Source: Streptomyces sp. R302 (lineage in GTDB: Bacteria > Actinomycetota > Actinomycetes > Streptomycetales > Streptomycetaceae). Taken from it: 64,000 nucleotides of DNA. This document shows positions 34,070 to 42,525 of this stretch, piece by piece. Numbering within the stretch: position 1 is the stretch's first letter; the number at the start of each line of letters is the position of its first letter. The notes under the pieces are model-generated. The model saw nothing but the letters and a program-made list of their open reading frames with translations. It did no database searches and was not told where the DNA came from. Location: contig NZ_JABBGE010000001.1 in the NCBI RefSeq assembly GCF_012927245.1, positions 773,513 to 837,512 on the forward strand, given 5' to 3'. A program made the position numbers and the translations under genes.

Positions 34070-35810
34070 TCGGCAGCCGCCGGTCCTTGCCGAAGCCCTT
34101 CGCCGAGATCTTGGTGCCCGGCGGGTACTGGCGCCGCTTGTACTCCGCCGCGTCCACCATCCGCAGCGTCCTCGCCACCAGCTCCGCGTCGAAGCCGGCC
34201 GCCACGATCGCCTCCCTGCCCTCGTCCCCGTCCACGTACAGGGCGAGGATCCGGTCGAGCACCTCGTAGTCCGGCAGCGAGTCGGTGTCCACCTGGCCCG
34301 GGCGCAGTTCGGCGCTGGGCGGCTTCACGATGGAGTTCTCCGGGATCGGCGGGGTCTGGCCGCGCTCCTCGGCGGCGCGGTTGCGCCAGCGGGCCAGCCG
34401 GAAGACGTCCGACTTGTAGACGTCCTTGATGGGCCCGTAGGCGCCGACGGAGTCGCCGTAGAGGGTCGAGTAGCCCACCGCCAGCTCGGACTTGTTGCCC
34501 GGGGCGAGGACGAGGTGGCCCTCCTGGTTGGAGATCGCCATCAGGGTCGTGCCGCGCAGCCGGGACTGGAGGTTCTCCTCCGCGAGCCCGGTGAGTTCGA
34601 GCGCGGCCATGTACGCGTCGAACATCGGCCCGATCGGCACCGTGCGGAAGTGCAGCCCGGTGCGGCGGGCGAGTTCGGCCGCGTCGCCCTTGGAGTGCTC
34701 GGAGGAGTACTTCGACGGCATCGACACCCCGTGCACCCGGTCGGCGCCGAGCGCGTCGCAGGCGATCGCGGCGACCAGGGCCGAGTCGATGCCGCCGGAC
34801 AGGCCGATCACCACCGAGCCGAAACCGTTCTTCGCGACGTACGCGCGCAGTCCGATGACGAGCGCCGAGTAGACCTCCTCGTCGTCGTCGAGCCGCTGCG
34901 CGTAACCGCCCGTCAGCTCCGCCCCGGTCAGCGGGAGCGGCTCGCCGGCCGGGCCCTCCAGGACCGCCCGGTCGATCCGCAGCCCGTCGTCCACCACCGT
35001 CCCCGGCACCGGGGCGTCCGGGTCGGCGGCCGGCAGGTCCAGGTCGAGGATCACGCTGCCCTCGGTGAACTGCGGGGCCCGCGCGATGACCTCGCCCGCC
35101 GCGTCCACCACGATCGAGTCCCCGTCGAAGACGAGCTCGTCCTGCCCGCCGGTCGAGGCCAGGTAGGCGGTGGTGCAGCCGGCCTCCTGGGCCCGCTTGC
35201 GGACCAGTTCGAGCCGGGTGTCGTCCTTGTTCCGCTCGTACGGCGAGGCGTTCACCGAGAGCAGCAGCCCGGCGCGGGCGCTGCGCGCACCCGGCACCCG
35301 GCCGCCCTCCTGCCACAGGTCCTCGCAGATCGCGAGCGCCACGTCGACCCCGCGCACGCGCAGCACCGGCAGGGTGTCGCCCTGCACGAAGTAGCGGAAC
35401 TCGTCGAAGACGCCGTAGTTCGGCAGGTGGTGCTTGGCGAGGCGGAGCACGGCCCGGCCGCGGTGCAGCACCGCGGCCGCGTTCTCCGGCGAGCCGGCCG
35501 GGCGGCCGAGCCGGGGCACCGCCCGCTCGGTGCGGTCCAGGTAGCCGACGACCACCGGCACCTCGCCGAAGCCCTCGTCGGCGAGCCGCTCCGCGAGCGC
35601 GTCGAGCGCCGCGCGGGAGGCCTCGACGAAGGACGGCCGCAGGGCCAGGTCCTCGACGGGGTAGCCGGTCAGCGCCATCTCGGGGAACGCGACGAGATGC
35701 GCGCCCTGCCCGACGGCGTGCCGGGTCCAGTGGACGATCGCCTCGGAGTTCCCGGCGATGTCCCCGACGGTGGAGTCGATCTGATTCAGCGCGAGGCGTA
35801 GTCGATGCAC
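34035..35810 (-). CDS. nadE: Glutamine-dependent NAD+ synthetase
   Basis: Amidates nicotinic acid adenine dinucleotide to NAD using glutamine. The 591-aa protein joins a nitrilase-type glutaminase domain (catalytic triad in VAFPEMALTGYP, LAKHHLPNYGVFDE and LAICEDLW) to an ammonia-using synthetase domain with the PP-loop VIGLSGGIDSALVAAI. The GTG at 35810 lies 7 nt after TACACT on the minus strand, suggesting a leaderless start; the ATG seven codons upstream precedes the expected transcription start. The 3' end overlaps the convergent MFS gene by 35 bp. The gene also lies close to glnA2 in S. coelicolor as I remember it. Confidence 0.95.
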   Translation of the reverse strand: MHRLRLALNQIDSTVGDIAGNSEAIVHWTRHAVGQGAHLVAFPEMALTGYPVEDLALRPSFVEASRAALDALAERLADEGFGEVPVVVGYLDRTERAVPRLGRPAGSPENAAAVLHRGRAVLRLAKHHLPNYGVFDEFRYFVQGDTLPVLRVRGVDVALAICEDLWQEGGRVPGARSARAGLLLSVNASPYERNKDDTRLELVRKRAQEAGCTTAYLASTGGQDELVFDGDSIVVDAAGEVIARAPQFTEGSVILDLDLPAADPDAPVPGTVVDDGLRIDRAVLEGPAGEPLPLTGAELTGGYAQRLDDDEEVYSALVIGLRAYVAKNGFGSVVIGLSGGIDSALVAAIACDALGADRVHGVSMPSKYSSEHSKGDAAELARRTGLHFRTVPIGPMFDAYMAALELTGLAEENLQSRLRGTTLMAISNQEGHLVLAPGNKSELAVGYSTLYGDSVGAYGPIKDVYKSDVFRLARWRNRAAEERGQTPPIPENSIVKPPSAELRPGQVDTDSLPDYEVLDRILALYVDGDEGREAIVAAGFDAELVARTLRMVDAAEYKRRQYPPGTKISAKGFGKDRRLPITNRWRETPAS

Positions 35811-35831
35811 GCCCCCCAGTGTAATCGTCAA

Positions 35832-36514
35832 ACCGACGCTATGTCCTGGGAACCGCGCCCCACCGTGCCCCGAGGAACCGTTTCACCCCGACATGCGAAG
35901 AAGATCCGCCCCGTCGTCGTGGAGGACCCGGCGGTCCTCCACGACGGCACCGAGCGGCGGGGCCGCGGGGGCGCCCCGGACTGCCCTGAGCGGCACGGAC
36001 TTCAAGGATGTGCAGGCGGCGGGTCTCGTGGAACCACTCGTGCTTCGAGCGGTAGCCGCCGGGCGCCCGCCCGGTGCCCTGCGCGCCGAAAGGCAGTGCC
36101 AGGCGGCGCGCGATCGTGCGGATACCGGCCCGCGGGCCCTGAACGTGGGCGGCCTGACCGCGACGGGCCGGCGCCCACTGACCGTGCGTGGCCTTCGTCG
36201 ACGACCCGGCCCACCCATGCCATCCGCGCAACGGGCCTTGAGGTCACGGGAGGCGAGCGAACCGAGATGCTCACCCACCAGCCGCGCCCCCCGAAGGCCC
36301 GGCGCGACGAACGAAGCCGCCGCCTCCCGCAACGCACCCACCGAGACACCCCCCCCAGAACGCACACAGGCACGCCCACTCGCCGGCCGCTCACCACCCC
36401 TCTGGCGCCACCTGCTGATCCTCATCCCCGCCGCCCTCCTCAAGTTCCGCAAACCCGAAGGGGTCCACCCCGAACACCGGGAACCTTCCGGCACTCCCTG
36501 ACGTCTGACCCCGT
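35832..36514. other. 0.68-kb region without a recognisable gene
   Basis: All frames that stay open here give low-complexity Arg/Pro/Ala/Gly translations without family motifs, and codon-position bias is weak. One minus-strand frame contains GIRTIARRLAL and KHEWFHETRRLHILE, which look protein-like, so a decayed gene is possible. Nothing can be named. A promoter for the downstream DUF998 gene must lie near 36480-36510. Confidence 0.4.
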
Positions 36515-37255
36515 ATGCCCGGAAAGGTCACGCGCGCGTCCGCCGCCCTGCTGTTCCTGGGGGCGCTCGCGTACACCGCCTGGGTCCTCGAAGCCTTCGT
36601 ACGGACCGGCCTCGACCCGGTCCGTACGTACGTCTCCGAGCTCGCCGCCGCCGACCAGCCGCTCGGCGGCCTCTTCCGCGCCACCGACCTCGCCGCCGGC
36701 CTCCTCGTCCTCGCCGGCGCCGTCCTCGGCCTCCGCGCCGCCCGCGCCGCCCGCGCCCCCGAGGACCCCGCGCCCGGGGTCCCCCGCTGGGCCCGCACCG
36801 CCCCCGGGCCCGCCGCCCGCCGCCCCTGGCTCCCGGCCGGCTGGGCCGCCCTGGCCCTCTTCGGCGCCGCCACCGCCGTCGACTCCCGCCTCCCGCTCAG
36901 CTGCGCCGCCACCGCCGACCCCGCGTGCGCCGCCCGCGAGGCCGCCGGACTCGTCCCCGCCACCCATACGGCCCACGCCGTCAGCTCCGGACTCGCCATG
37001 ACCGCCGCCCTCGCCGCCATGGTCGCCCTCACCCTCGCCGCCCGCCGGTACGGCCACCGGCCCCTCCTGGCCCGCACCGGACCGGTCCTCGTCGGCCTCG
37101 CCCTCGCCGCCACCGCCTGGACCCTCGCCGCCGTCGCCTCCTTCGAGTCCGGCGGCGGCCACGGCGCCCTCGGCGCCGCCCAGCGCCTCCAGGTCCTCCT
37201 CGTCGCCGGATGGATCACGCTCCTCGCCGTCTCGGTCGCCCGGGAGCGCGGATGA
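36515..37255 (+). CDS. DUF998 membrane protein
   Basis: A 246-aa integral membrane protein with about six helices. The DUF998 hallmark is the first loop TYVSELAAADQPLGGLFRATDLAAG. Two cysteines in the extracytoplasmic SCAATADPACAA loop may form a disulfide. The ATG has no ribosome binding site, so it may be leaderless. The stop overlaps the start of the hydrolase gene in ATGA, so the two are co-translated. Function unknown. Confidence 0.85.
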   Translation: MPGKVTRASAALLFLGALAYTAWVLEAFVRTGLDPVRTYVSELAAADQPLGGLFRATDLAAGLLVLAGAVLGLRAARAARAPEDPAPGVPRWARTAPGPAARRPWLPAGWAALALFGAATAVDSRLPLSCAATADPACAAREAAGLVPATHTAHAVSSGLAMTAALAAMVALTLAARRYGHRPLLARTGPVLVGLALAATAWTLAAVASFESGGGHGALGAAQRLQVLLVAGWITLLAVSVARERG

Positions 37256-38064
37256 GCTTCGTACGCCTCGGTGGCCTCGCCCACCACGTCGCCGTCGACG
37301 GCGAAGGACCCGTCTGCGTGCTCTCCGCCGGGCTCGGCCTCGGCTGGTTCGACTGGGACCCGGTCGTCCCCCTGCTCGCCCCGCACCGCACCGTCGTCCG
37401 CTTCGACCGCCCCGGACACGGCCTCACCCAGGAGGGCACCGCACCCCCTACCCTCGCCGGCGAGGCCGACCGGATCGCCGCCCTCCTCGACGCCCTCGCC
37501 CTGCCCGGGCGCGCCACCGTCGTCGGCCACTCCATCGCCGGACTCCACGCCGAGGGCTTCGCCCGCCTCCACCCCGGGCGCACCGCCGCCCTCGTGCTCG
37601 TCGACTCCTCCGTCGAGGACGACCCCCGCCCCGGCGGCCCGGTCCTCGCCGCCGCCACGGAAGCCGCCGGGACCGCGCTCACCGCCCTCGGCCTGCCCGC
37701 CGCCCTCGGTCCCGCGCTGCGCCGCCTCGCCGTCCGCCCCGACCCCGCACCGCCCGCCGAGGTCCGCCGCGTCTACCGCGCCTCACGCGTCTGGCGCGGC
37801 GCCCTGCGCGAGAACGCCTCCTACGGCTCCGTCGCCGCCGAACTCCTCGCCCTGCGCCGCGTACGCCCCCTGCCGCCCGGCGCCCCCGTCACCGTCCTCG
37901 CCGCCCCCGACGGCTCCGCCCGCTGGGAACACCGCCAGCGCACGCTGGCCCGACGGCTCGGCGCCCGCTACGAGGCGGCCGAACCCTCGGGCCATCTGGT
38001 CATGCGGGACGCCCCCGGCACGCTCGCCCGGGTCGTCCTCCAGGCGCTTCAGGAAGCGGCGTAG
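37252..38064 (+). CDS. Alpha/beta-hydrolase
   Basis: A 270-aa soluble hydrolase. The nucleophile elbow is GHSIAG (near residue 99), the oxyanion region is SAGLGLGWFDWD, the acid is expected in VTVLAAPDGS, and the histidine lies in EPSGHLVMRDAP near the C-terminus. The fold resembles esterases and haloperoxidase-like proteins; the substrate is unknown. It is translationally coupled to the upstream DUF998 gene (4-nt overlap) and its end overlaps the convergent CBS gene by 16 bp. Confidence 0.88.
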   Translation: MSFVRLGGLAHHVAVDGEGPVCVLSAGLGLGWFDWDPVVPLLAPHRTVVRFDRPGHGLTQEGTAPPTLAGEADRIAALLDALALPGRATVVGHSIAGLHAEGFARLHPGRTAALVLVDSSVEDDPRPGGPVLAAATEAAGTALTALGLPAALGPALRRLAVRPDPAPPAEVRRVYRASRVWRGALRENASYGSVAAELLALRRVRPLPPGAPVTVLAAPDGSARWEHRQRTLARRLGARYEAAEPSGHLVMRDAPGTLARVVLQALQEAA

Positions 38065-38468
38065 ACGCTCGCGCAGAAGGCCTTCAGCTGCTCGTCCGAC
38101 AGCTGCTGCGCCAGGTCGGCCTCACTGATCATGCCGACGAGCCGCTTGTTCTCGATCACCGGGAGCCGCCGGATCTGGTGGCTCTGCATCTCCTCCAGGA
38201 CCGCGCCCACGTCGGCGCCCGCGTCGATCCAGCGCGGCGTGCCCTGCACGATCGCGCCGCAGGTCACCTTCGCCGGGTCGTGGCCCATGGCCACACAGCG
38301 GACCACGATGTCGCGGTCGGTGACGATGCCGCACAGCCGCTCGTTCTCGTCGGCGACGGGAAGCGCCCCCACGTTCAGGTCGCGCATCCGCTGCGCCGCG
38401 CGGTCGAGCGTCTCGTGTTCCGGGATCCACTCGGCTCCCGGGTGCATGATGTCCTTCGCCGTGGTCAT
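38049..38468 (-). CDS. Two-CBS-domain protein
   Basis: A 139-aa protein made of a tandem CBS pair (Bateman module): TAKDIMHPGAEWIPEHETLD...LPVADENERLCGIVTDRDIVVR (residues 1-60) and CGAIVQGTPRWIDAGAD...LPVIENKRLVGMISEADLAQQL (residues 75-130). Such stand-alone modules bind adenine nucleotides and resemble the mycobacterial hypoxic response protein Hrp1. The output partner is unknown. Transcribed from an intergenic region shared with no divergent gene. Confidence 0.9.
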   Translation of the reverse strand: MTTAKDIMHPGAEWIPEHETLDRAAQRMRDLNVGALPVADENERLCGIVTDRDIVVRCVAMGHDPAKVTCGAIVQGTPRWIDAGADVGAVLEEMQSHQIRRLPVIENKRLVGMISEADLAQQLSDEQLKAFCASVYAAS

Positions 38469-38543
38469 GGGGTGCGTACCTTTCGTCGAACGTCGTTGTA
38501 CGTACGTCGTCCCCGAGCGCCTCTCATTCTCCCGGCACGCGTC

Positions 38544-38575
38544 GGCCCCCGCGACCGCAGCGGGTCACGGGGGCC
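38544..38575. terminator. Terminator of the DUF3105-DUF305 operon
   Basis: GGCCCCCGCGACC pairs with GGTCACGGGGGCC (12 of 13 pairs) around a 6-nt loop. It is 19 bp beyond the DUF305 stop on the minus strand. Confidence 0.65.
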
Positions 38576-38594
38576 GGGGTCTCGCGGGCGCAGG

Positions 38595-39230
38595 TCAGGC
38601 GGTGGCCCCGCGCTTGCGGAGCATGTCCGCCATCAGCGCGATCTCCGACTCCTGGGCGTCGACCATGCCCTGGGCGAGGTCCCGCTGGATGTCCACCGAG
38701 CACTTCTGCACACAGCCCTGGGCCATGTGCACCCCGCCCTTGTGGTGGGTGGTCATCAGCCGCAGGTACAGGATCTCGGCGTCCTTGCCGGACGCCTTCC
38801 GCAACGCGTCGAGCTGCGTGTCCGTCGCCATGCCGGGCATCAGCGCGCCGTCCTTCGAGGCGGCGTCGCCGGTGACGGGCATGCCCATCCAGCTCATCGG
38901 CGCGGTGCCCGACTCGACCTTCGGCAGGCCCCACACGTCGAGCCAGCCGAGCATCATGCCGCGCTGGTTGGCCTGGGTGTTGGCGATGTCGTACGCGAGC
39001 CGGCGCACCGACGCGTCGGTCGTCCGGTCCCGGACGATGAAGGACATCTCGACGGCCTGCTGGTGATGGACCGACATGTCCCGGGCGAAACCGGCGTCCG
39101 CCGAGGCGGTGTCCGGGGTCCGCGGCGCCTCCTCGCGCTCGGCCGAGGCGACCGTGACGGCACCCGCGGCGAACAGCACCGACAGGGCGACCGCGGTGAC
39201 CGCCGCGTACCGCGTGCGGCGGGGGGTCAC
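38595..39230 (-). CDS. DUF305 exported protein (metal-binding-type His/Met motifs)
   Basis: A 211-aa secreted or membrane-anchored protein. An N-terminal helix (AAVTAVALSVLFAAGAVTVASA) is followed by two DUF305 repeats, recognisable by MSVHHQQAVEMSFIV and TTHHKGGVHMAQGCVQ. Histidine-methionine pairs of this kind bind copper in the characterised relative CopM of cyanobacteria; copper binding here is inferred. The GTG start overlaps the DUF3105 stop in GTGA, showing translational coupling. Confidence 0.88.
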   Translation of the reverse strand: MTPRRTRYAAVTAVALSVLFAAGAVTVASAEREEAPRTPDTASADAGFARDMSVHHQQAVEMSFIVRDRTTDASVRRLAYDIANTQANQRGMMLGWLDVWGLPKVESGTAPMSWMGMPVTGDAASKDGALMPGMATDTQLDALRKASGKDAEILYLRLMTTHHKGGVHMAQGCVQKCSVDIQRDLAQGMVDAQESEIALMADMLRKRGATA

Positions 39231-39904
39231 TGGCCCATCCCGGTGCCGCCCATGCCGTCGGCGCCGACGCCGCCGGTGCAGGCGGCACCGGGCTCGGGCG
39301 TCTGCTTGCCCTGCACGTACTTGGTGAAGAAGGCGTCGACGCGCGGGTCGCTCGCGCTGTCCACGGTGACCTGCTTGCCCCAGGCGGAGAGCATGATCGC
39401 CCCGCTCTGGTCCTCGACCGGGCTCATCAGCGTGTACGGGGTGTCGGAGACCTTCTCCTTCAGGGCCTTCACATCGGCCTCGGCGGCCTTCTTGGTGTAC
39501 GTCACCCACACGGCGCCGTGCTCCAGGGAGTGCACGGCGTTCACCTCGGGGACGGCCTTGTCGTAGACGTCGCCGTTGCAGTTCAGCCACACCGGGTGGT
39601 GGTCGCCGCCGACCGGGGGCTTCATCTCGTACTTCACGGCCGTCTCGACGTGGTTGCGGCCCAGCTTCGCCGCGTCCCAGGACTTCTCGCCGGCGATGGG
39701 GGCCTTGGCGGCGGCCTCCTTGGCGTCCTCCTCGTCGGCCTTCTTCATCAGCACGAAGGTGCCGAAGCCGACGAGGCTCAGCACGACGACGGCGGAGACG
39801 CCGAGGGTGAGGAAGCGGTTGCGGCGCTCCCGGGCCTGCTCGGCGCGGCGCATCTCCTCTATTCGGGCGCGGCGGTCGGCGGTGGTGGAGCGGTTGGCGG
39901 CCAT
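39227..39904 (-). CDS. DUF3105 membrane-anchored protein
   Basis: A 225-aa protein: an N-terminal coiled, charged segment, one membrane helix (FLTLGVSAVVVLSLVGFGTFVL, residues about 31-52), and an exported DUF3105 domain. Conserved histidines stand in GRNHVET, PVGGDHHPVWLNCNG and VNAVHSLEHGAVWVTY. The tail ends with a Gly/Met-rich GADGMGGTGMGQ. The cluster of His, Cys and Met suggests a metal-handling role, but the family has no assigned function. It is coupled to DUF305 downstream and follows a small secreted-protein gene by 68 bp. Confidence 0.87.
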   Translation of the reverse strand: MAANRSTTADRRARIEEMRRAEQARERRNRFLTLGVSAVVVLSLVGFGTFVLMKKADEEDAKEAAAKAPIAGEKSWDAAKLGRNHVETAVKYEMKPPVGGDHHPVWLNCNGDVYDKAVPEVNAVHSLEHGAVWVTYTKKAAEADVKALKEKVSDTPYTLMSPVEDQSGAIMLSAWGKQVTVDSASDPRVDAFFTKYVQGKQTPEPGAACTGGVGADGMGGTGMGQ

Positions 39905-39972
39905 GGTGATGTCGTCCTTCTGGGAAAGATGAAAAACGGGAAGTCGTCGTTCGGGGAAAGGCGCGGGCTGGC

Positions 39973-40386
39973 CTAGGTCCGGAGAACCTGAAGGACGTGC
40001 AGGTCCGGGGCGCGCGGCCGGGCCCCCGGATTCCGCCCCGCGCCCTCGCCGGCGAGCGCGTCGACGCGCGGCAGCCGGTCCTCGGTGTGCAGCGGCGGAT
40101 CGAGGGGCGGGGCGCTGAGCACCGCGGGGGAGAGGGCCGGGAAGAGGGAGCAGTCGCCCCGGTCGTACGGGCAGACGTACGCGGCCCGCCCGGTATCGGT
40201 GACGGGGGTGGCGGAGGGCCCGGCAGCGGCCGGGGCCGCGGCCCGCTCATGCCCCGGATGGCCGCCCGGCCCCGACGGACCGCTCCCCAGACAGACGAAG
40301 AGCGCGGCGAGGAGCGTCGCCACGGCACTCGCCAGTGCCATGGGACGCGCGTGCCGGTACGGGCGTTCGAGCCGTAGGGCTCCCAT
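39973..40386 (-). CDS. Small exported protein preceding DUF3105/DUF305
   Basis: A 137-aa protein with an N-terminal export helix (MALASAVATLLAALFVCLG) and a mature part rich in Pro, Ala and His, containing CPYDRGDCSLFPALSP with two cysteines, and ending ARPRAPDLHVLQVLRT. No family is recognised. The ATG at 40386 is 8 nt after TACGAT on the minus strand and has no ribosome binding site, so a leaderless start is likely; an ATG 15 codons downstream would leave a shorter leader. Its place at the head of the operon suggests a shared role with the DUF3105 and DUF305 proteins. Confidence 0.68.
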   Translation of the reverse strand: MGALRLERPYRHARPMALASAVATLLAALFVCLGSGPSGPGGHPGHERAAAPAAAGPSATPVTDTGRAAYVCPYDRGDCSLFPALSPAVLSAPPLDPPLHTEDRLPRVDALAGEGAGRNPGARPRAPDLHVLQVLRT

Positions 40387-40453
40387 GGGCGCAGATCGTA
40401 GTGGGAGAGGGACCGCCGTGGGCCGAACGGGGTAGGACTTCCCCAGGTCCTCG

Positions 40454-40506
40454 GTTACCTGTGTCACACCCGAACAGGCAGTATGGGTGTGCAACGTGCG
40501 CGAAAC
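40454..40506. promoter_or_regulatory. Possible GlnR-type a/b sites upstream of glnA2
   Basis: GCAAC-GTGCGC-GAAAC at 40491-40506 agrees with the actinobacterial GlnR box (gTnAC-n6-GaAAC) except for one base. A weaker partner GTTAC-n6-CACAC lies 37 bp upstream at 40454-40469. They lie between the divergent small exported protein gene and glnA2. GlnR control of glnA2 is not something I know to be established, so this is a candidate only. Confidence 0.35.
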
Positions 40507-40589
40507 CATGTGGTGGGATGCTCAGGTGCCCCCCGATATGCCCGAGGCGGTGGGAGCAGGCGGCCTGACCAGCGAGGATGGGTGTGGAA

Positions 40590-41951
40590 ATGGACAAGCA
40601 GCAGGAATTTGTGCTCCGTACGCTCGAAGAGCGCGACATCCGCTTCGTGCGCCTGTGGTTCACCGATGTGCTCGGCTTCCTCAAGTCGGTCGCCGTCGCC
40701 CCCGCCGAGCTGGAGCAGGCCTTCGACGAGGGCATCGGCTTCGACGGCTCCGCGATCGAGGGCTTCGCCCGCGTCTACGAGTCCGACATGATCGCCAAGC
40801 CGGACCCGGGCACCTTCCAGATCCTGCCCTGGCGGGCCGAGGCCCCCGGTACCGCGCGGATGTTCTGCGACATCCTCATGCCGGACGGCTCCCCGTCCTT
40901 CGCCGACCCGCGCTTCGTCCTCAAGCGGGCCCTCGCCAAGGCGTCCGACCTCGGTTTCACCTTCTACACCCACCCCGAGATCGAGTTCTTCCTCCTGAAG
41001 GACAAGCCGCTCGACGGCTCGCGCCCCACCCCCGCCGACAACTCCGGCTACTTCGACCACACCCCGCAGAACGTCGGCATGGACTTCCGCCGCCAGGCCA
41101 TCACCATGCTCGAATCGATGGGCATCTCGGTCGAGTTCTCCCACCACGAGGGCGCCCCCGGCCAGCAGGAGATCGACCTCCGGTACGCCGACGCGCTCTC
41201 CACCGCCGACAACATCATGACCTTCCGCCTGGTCATGAAGCAGGTGGCGCTGGAGCAGGGCGTGCAGGCCACCTTCATGCCGAAGCCGTTCTCGGACTAC
41301 CCGGGCTCGGGCATGCACACCCACCTCTCCCTCTTCGAGGGCGACCGGAACGCCTTCTACGAGTCGGGTGCCGAGTACCAGCTCTCCAAGGTGGGCCGCT
41401 CCTTCATCGCGGGCCTCCTCAAGCACGCGGGCGAGATCTCCGCCGTCACGAACCAGTGGGTCAACTCGTACAAGCGCATCTGGGGCGGCTCCTCCCGCAC
41501 CGCCGGCTCGGGCGGCGAGGCCCCCTCGTACATCTGCTGGGGCCACAACAACCGCTCCGCCCTCATCCGCGTCCCCATGTACAAGCCCGGCAAGACCGGC
41601 TCCTCCCGCGTCGAGGTCCGCTCCATCGACTCCGGCGCCAACCCCTACCTGACCTACGCGGTCCTCCTCGCCGCCGGCCTCAAGGGCATCGAGGAGGGCT
41701 ACGAACTCCCCGCCGGCGCCGACGACGACGTCTGGGCCCTCTCCGACTCCGAGCGCCGCGCCATGGGCATCGAGCCCCTCCCGCAGAACCTCGGCGAGGC
41801 CATCGCCCTCATGGAGAAGTCCGAACTGGTCGCCGAGACCCTCGGCGAGCACGTCTTCGACTTCTTCCTCCGCAACAAGAAGCAGGAGTGGGAGGAGTAC
41901 CGCTCCGAGGTCACCGCCTTCGAGCTGCGGAAGAACCTGCCGGTGCTGTAG
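40590..41951 (+). CDS. glnA2: Glutamine synthetase-like gamma-glutamylpolyamine synthetase GlnA2
   Basis: A 453-aa type I glutamine-synthetase fold enzyme. Glutamylation of polyamines is reported for the S. coelicolor homologue GlnA2. Core motifs are present: GFDGSAIEGFARV, FTFYTHPEIEFFLL, the ATP site PKPFSDYPGSGMHTHLSLF, and RVEVRSIDSGANPYLTYA. The C-terminal adenylylation loop of true GlnA (N-L-Y-x-L-P-P-E-E with its tyrosine) is replaced by SDSERRAMGIEPLPQNLGEA, so GlnE should not modify it. The ATG at 40590 begins MDKQQEF; an in-frame GTG at 40584 has GAGG at 6 nt and may be the true start, and an ATG at 40578 is too close to it. Confidence 0.9.
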   Translation: MDKQQEFVLRTLEERDIRFVRLWFTDVLGFLKSVAVAPAELEQAFDEGIGFDGSAIEGFARVYESDMIAKPDPGTFQILPWRAEAPGTARMFCDILMPDGSPSFADPRFVLKRALAKASDLGFTFYTHPEIEFFLLKDKPLDGSRPTPADNSGYFDHTPQNVGMDFRRQAITMLESMGISVEFSHHEGAPGQQEIDLRYADALSTADNIMTFRLVMKQVALEQGVQATFMPKPFSDYPGSGMHTHLSLFEGDRNAFYESGAEYQLSKVGRSFIAGLLKHAGEISAVTNQWVNSYKRIWGGSSRTAGSGGEAPSYICWGHNNRSALIRVPMYKPGKTGSSRVEVRSIDSGANPYLTYAVLLAAGLKGIEEGYELPAGADDDVWALSDSERRAMGIEPLPQNLGEAIALMEKSELVAETLGEHVFDFFLRNKKQEWEEYRSEVTAFELRKNLPVL

Positions 41952-41961
41952 CCCCCCGGCG

Positions 41962-41987
41962 GCCAGGGGAAACGTGTTGCCCCTGGC
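41962..41987. terminator. Terminator after glnA2
   Basis: GCCAGGGG (41962-41969) and CCCCTGGC (41980-41987) form a perfect 8-bp stem with a 10-nt loop, 11 bp beyond the glnA2 stop and just before the promoter of the GNAT gene. Confidence 0.6.
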
Positions 41988-42012
41988 GGGTGGGGTGTTC
42001 AGACTGCCCGGT

Positions 42013-42513
42013 GTGAAGATCGAATCCGTCGCCACCGGGCGGCTCCTCCTGCATCCCCTGACCGTCGTCGAGGGCGAGCGGATCGCTGCCCGTGAGCCCC
42101 TGCCGGAGGACCGGTGGGGGGAGGGGTATCCGGGGGCGGGGGACCTCGCCTCGGTCGGGGCGTTTCTGCGGAGGTGCGCCGAGGAGGGGGATCCGGGGGC
42201 GTTCCGTACGTATCAGATTCGGCTCGCGGAGAGCGGGGTCGTCGTCGGGGGGATCGGGTTCCACGGGGCGCCGGGGCCGGACGGCGGCGTGACCGTCGGG
42301 TACGGGATCGTGCCGGGGGAGCGCGGGAAGGGGTACGCCTCCGAGGCGCTCGCGGCGGTGATCGGCATCGCCCGGGCCGCCGGGGCGACCGTGCTGCGGG
42401 GCGATGCCGATCCCGTCAATGTCGCCTCGCACCGGGTGATGGAGCGGGTGGGGATGCGGCGCGTGGGGGGCGGGGAGGGGCTGGTGCGGTTCCTCGTGGA
42501 GCTGGAGGCGTAG
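42013..42513 (+). CDS. GNAT-family N-acetyltransferase
   Basis: A 166-aa acyltransferase. The acetyl-CoA-binding core is IVPGERGKGYASEALAAVIG (residues about 98-117), preceded by the GGIGFHG strand and followed by DADPVNVASHRVMERVGM, typical of RimJ/RimL-like members. The GTG at 42013 lies 7 nt after CAGACT without a ribosome binding site, so leaderless translation is likely. The substrate (protein N-terminus or small amine) is unknown. It is downstream of glnA2 but has its own promoter. Confidence 0.85.
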   Translation: MKIESVATGRLLLHPLTVVEGERIAAREPLPEDRWGEGYPGAGDLASVGAFLRRCAEEGDPGAFRTYQIRLAESGVVVGGIGFHGAPGPDGGVTVGYGIVPGERGKGYASEALAAVIGIARAAGATVLRGDADPVNVASHRVMERVGMRRVGGGEGLVRFLVELEA

Positions 42514-42525
42514 GAGTCCTGCCGC

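Noticed and set aside
35839..36231. Minus-strand frame with an HTH-like GIRTIARRLAL as a transposase or regulator gene
   Set aside because: No catalytic or family motif follows, codon bias is weak and there is no start signal; kept only as a possible decayed gene.
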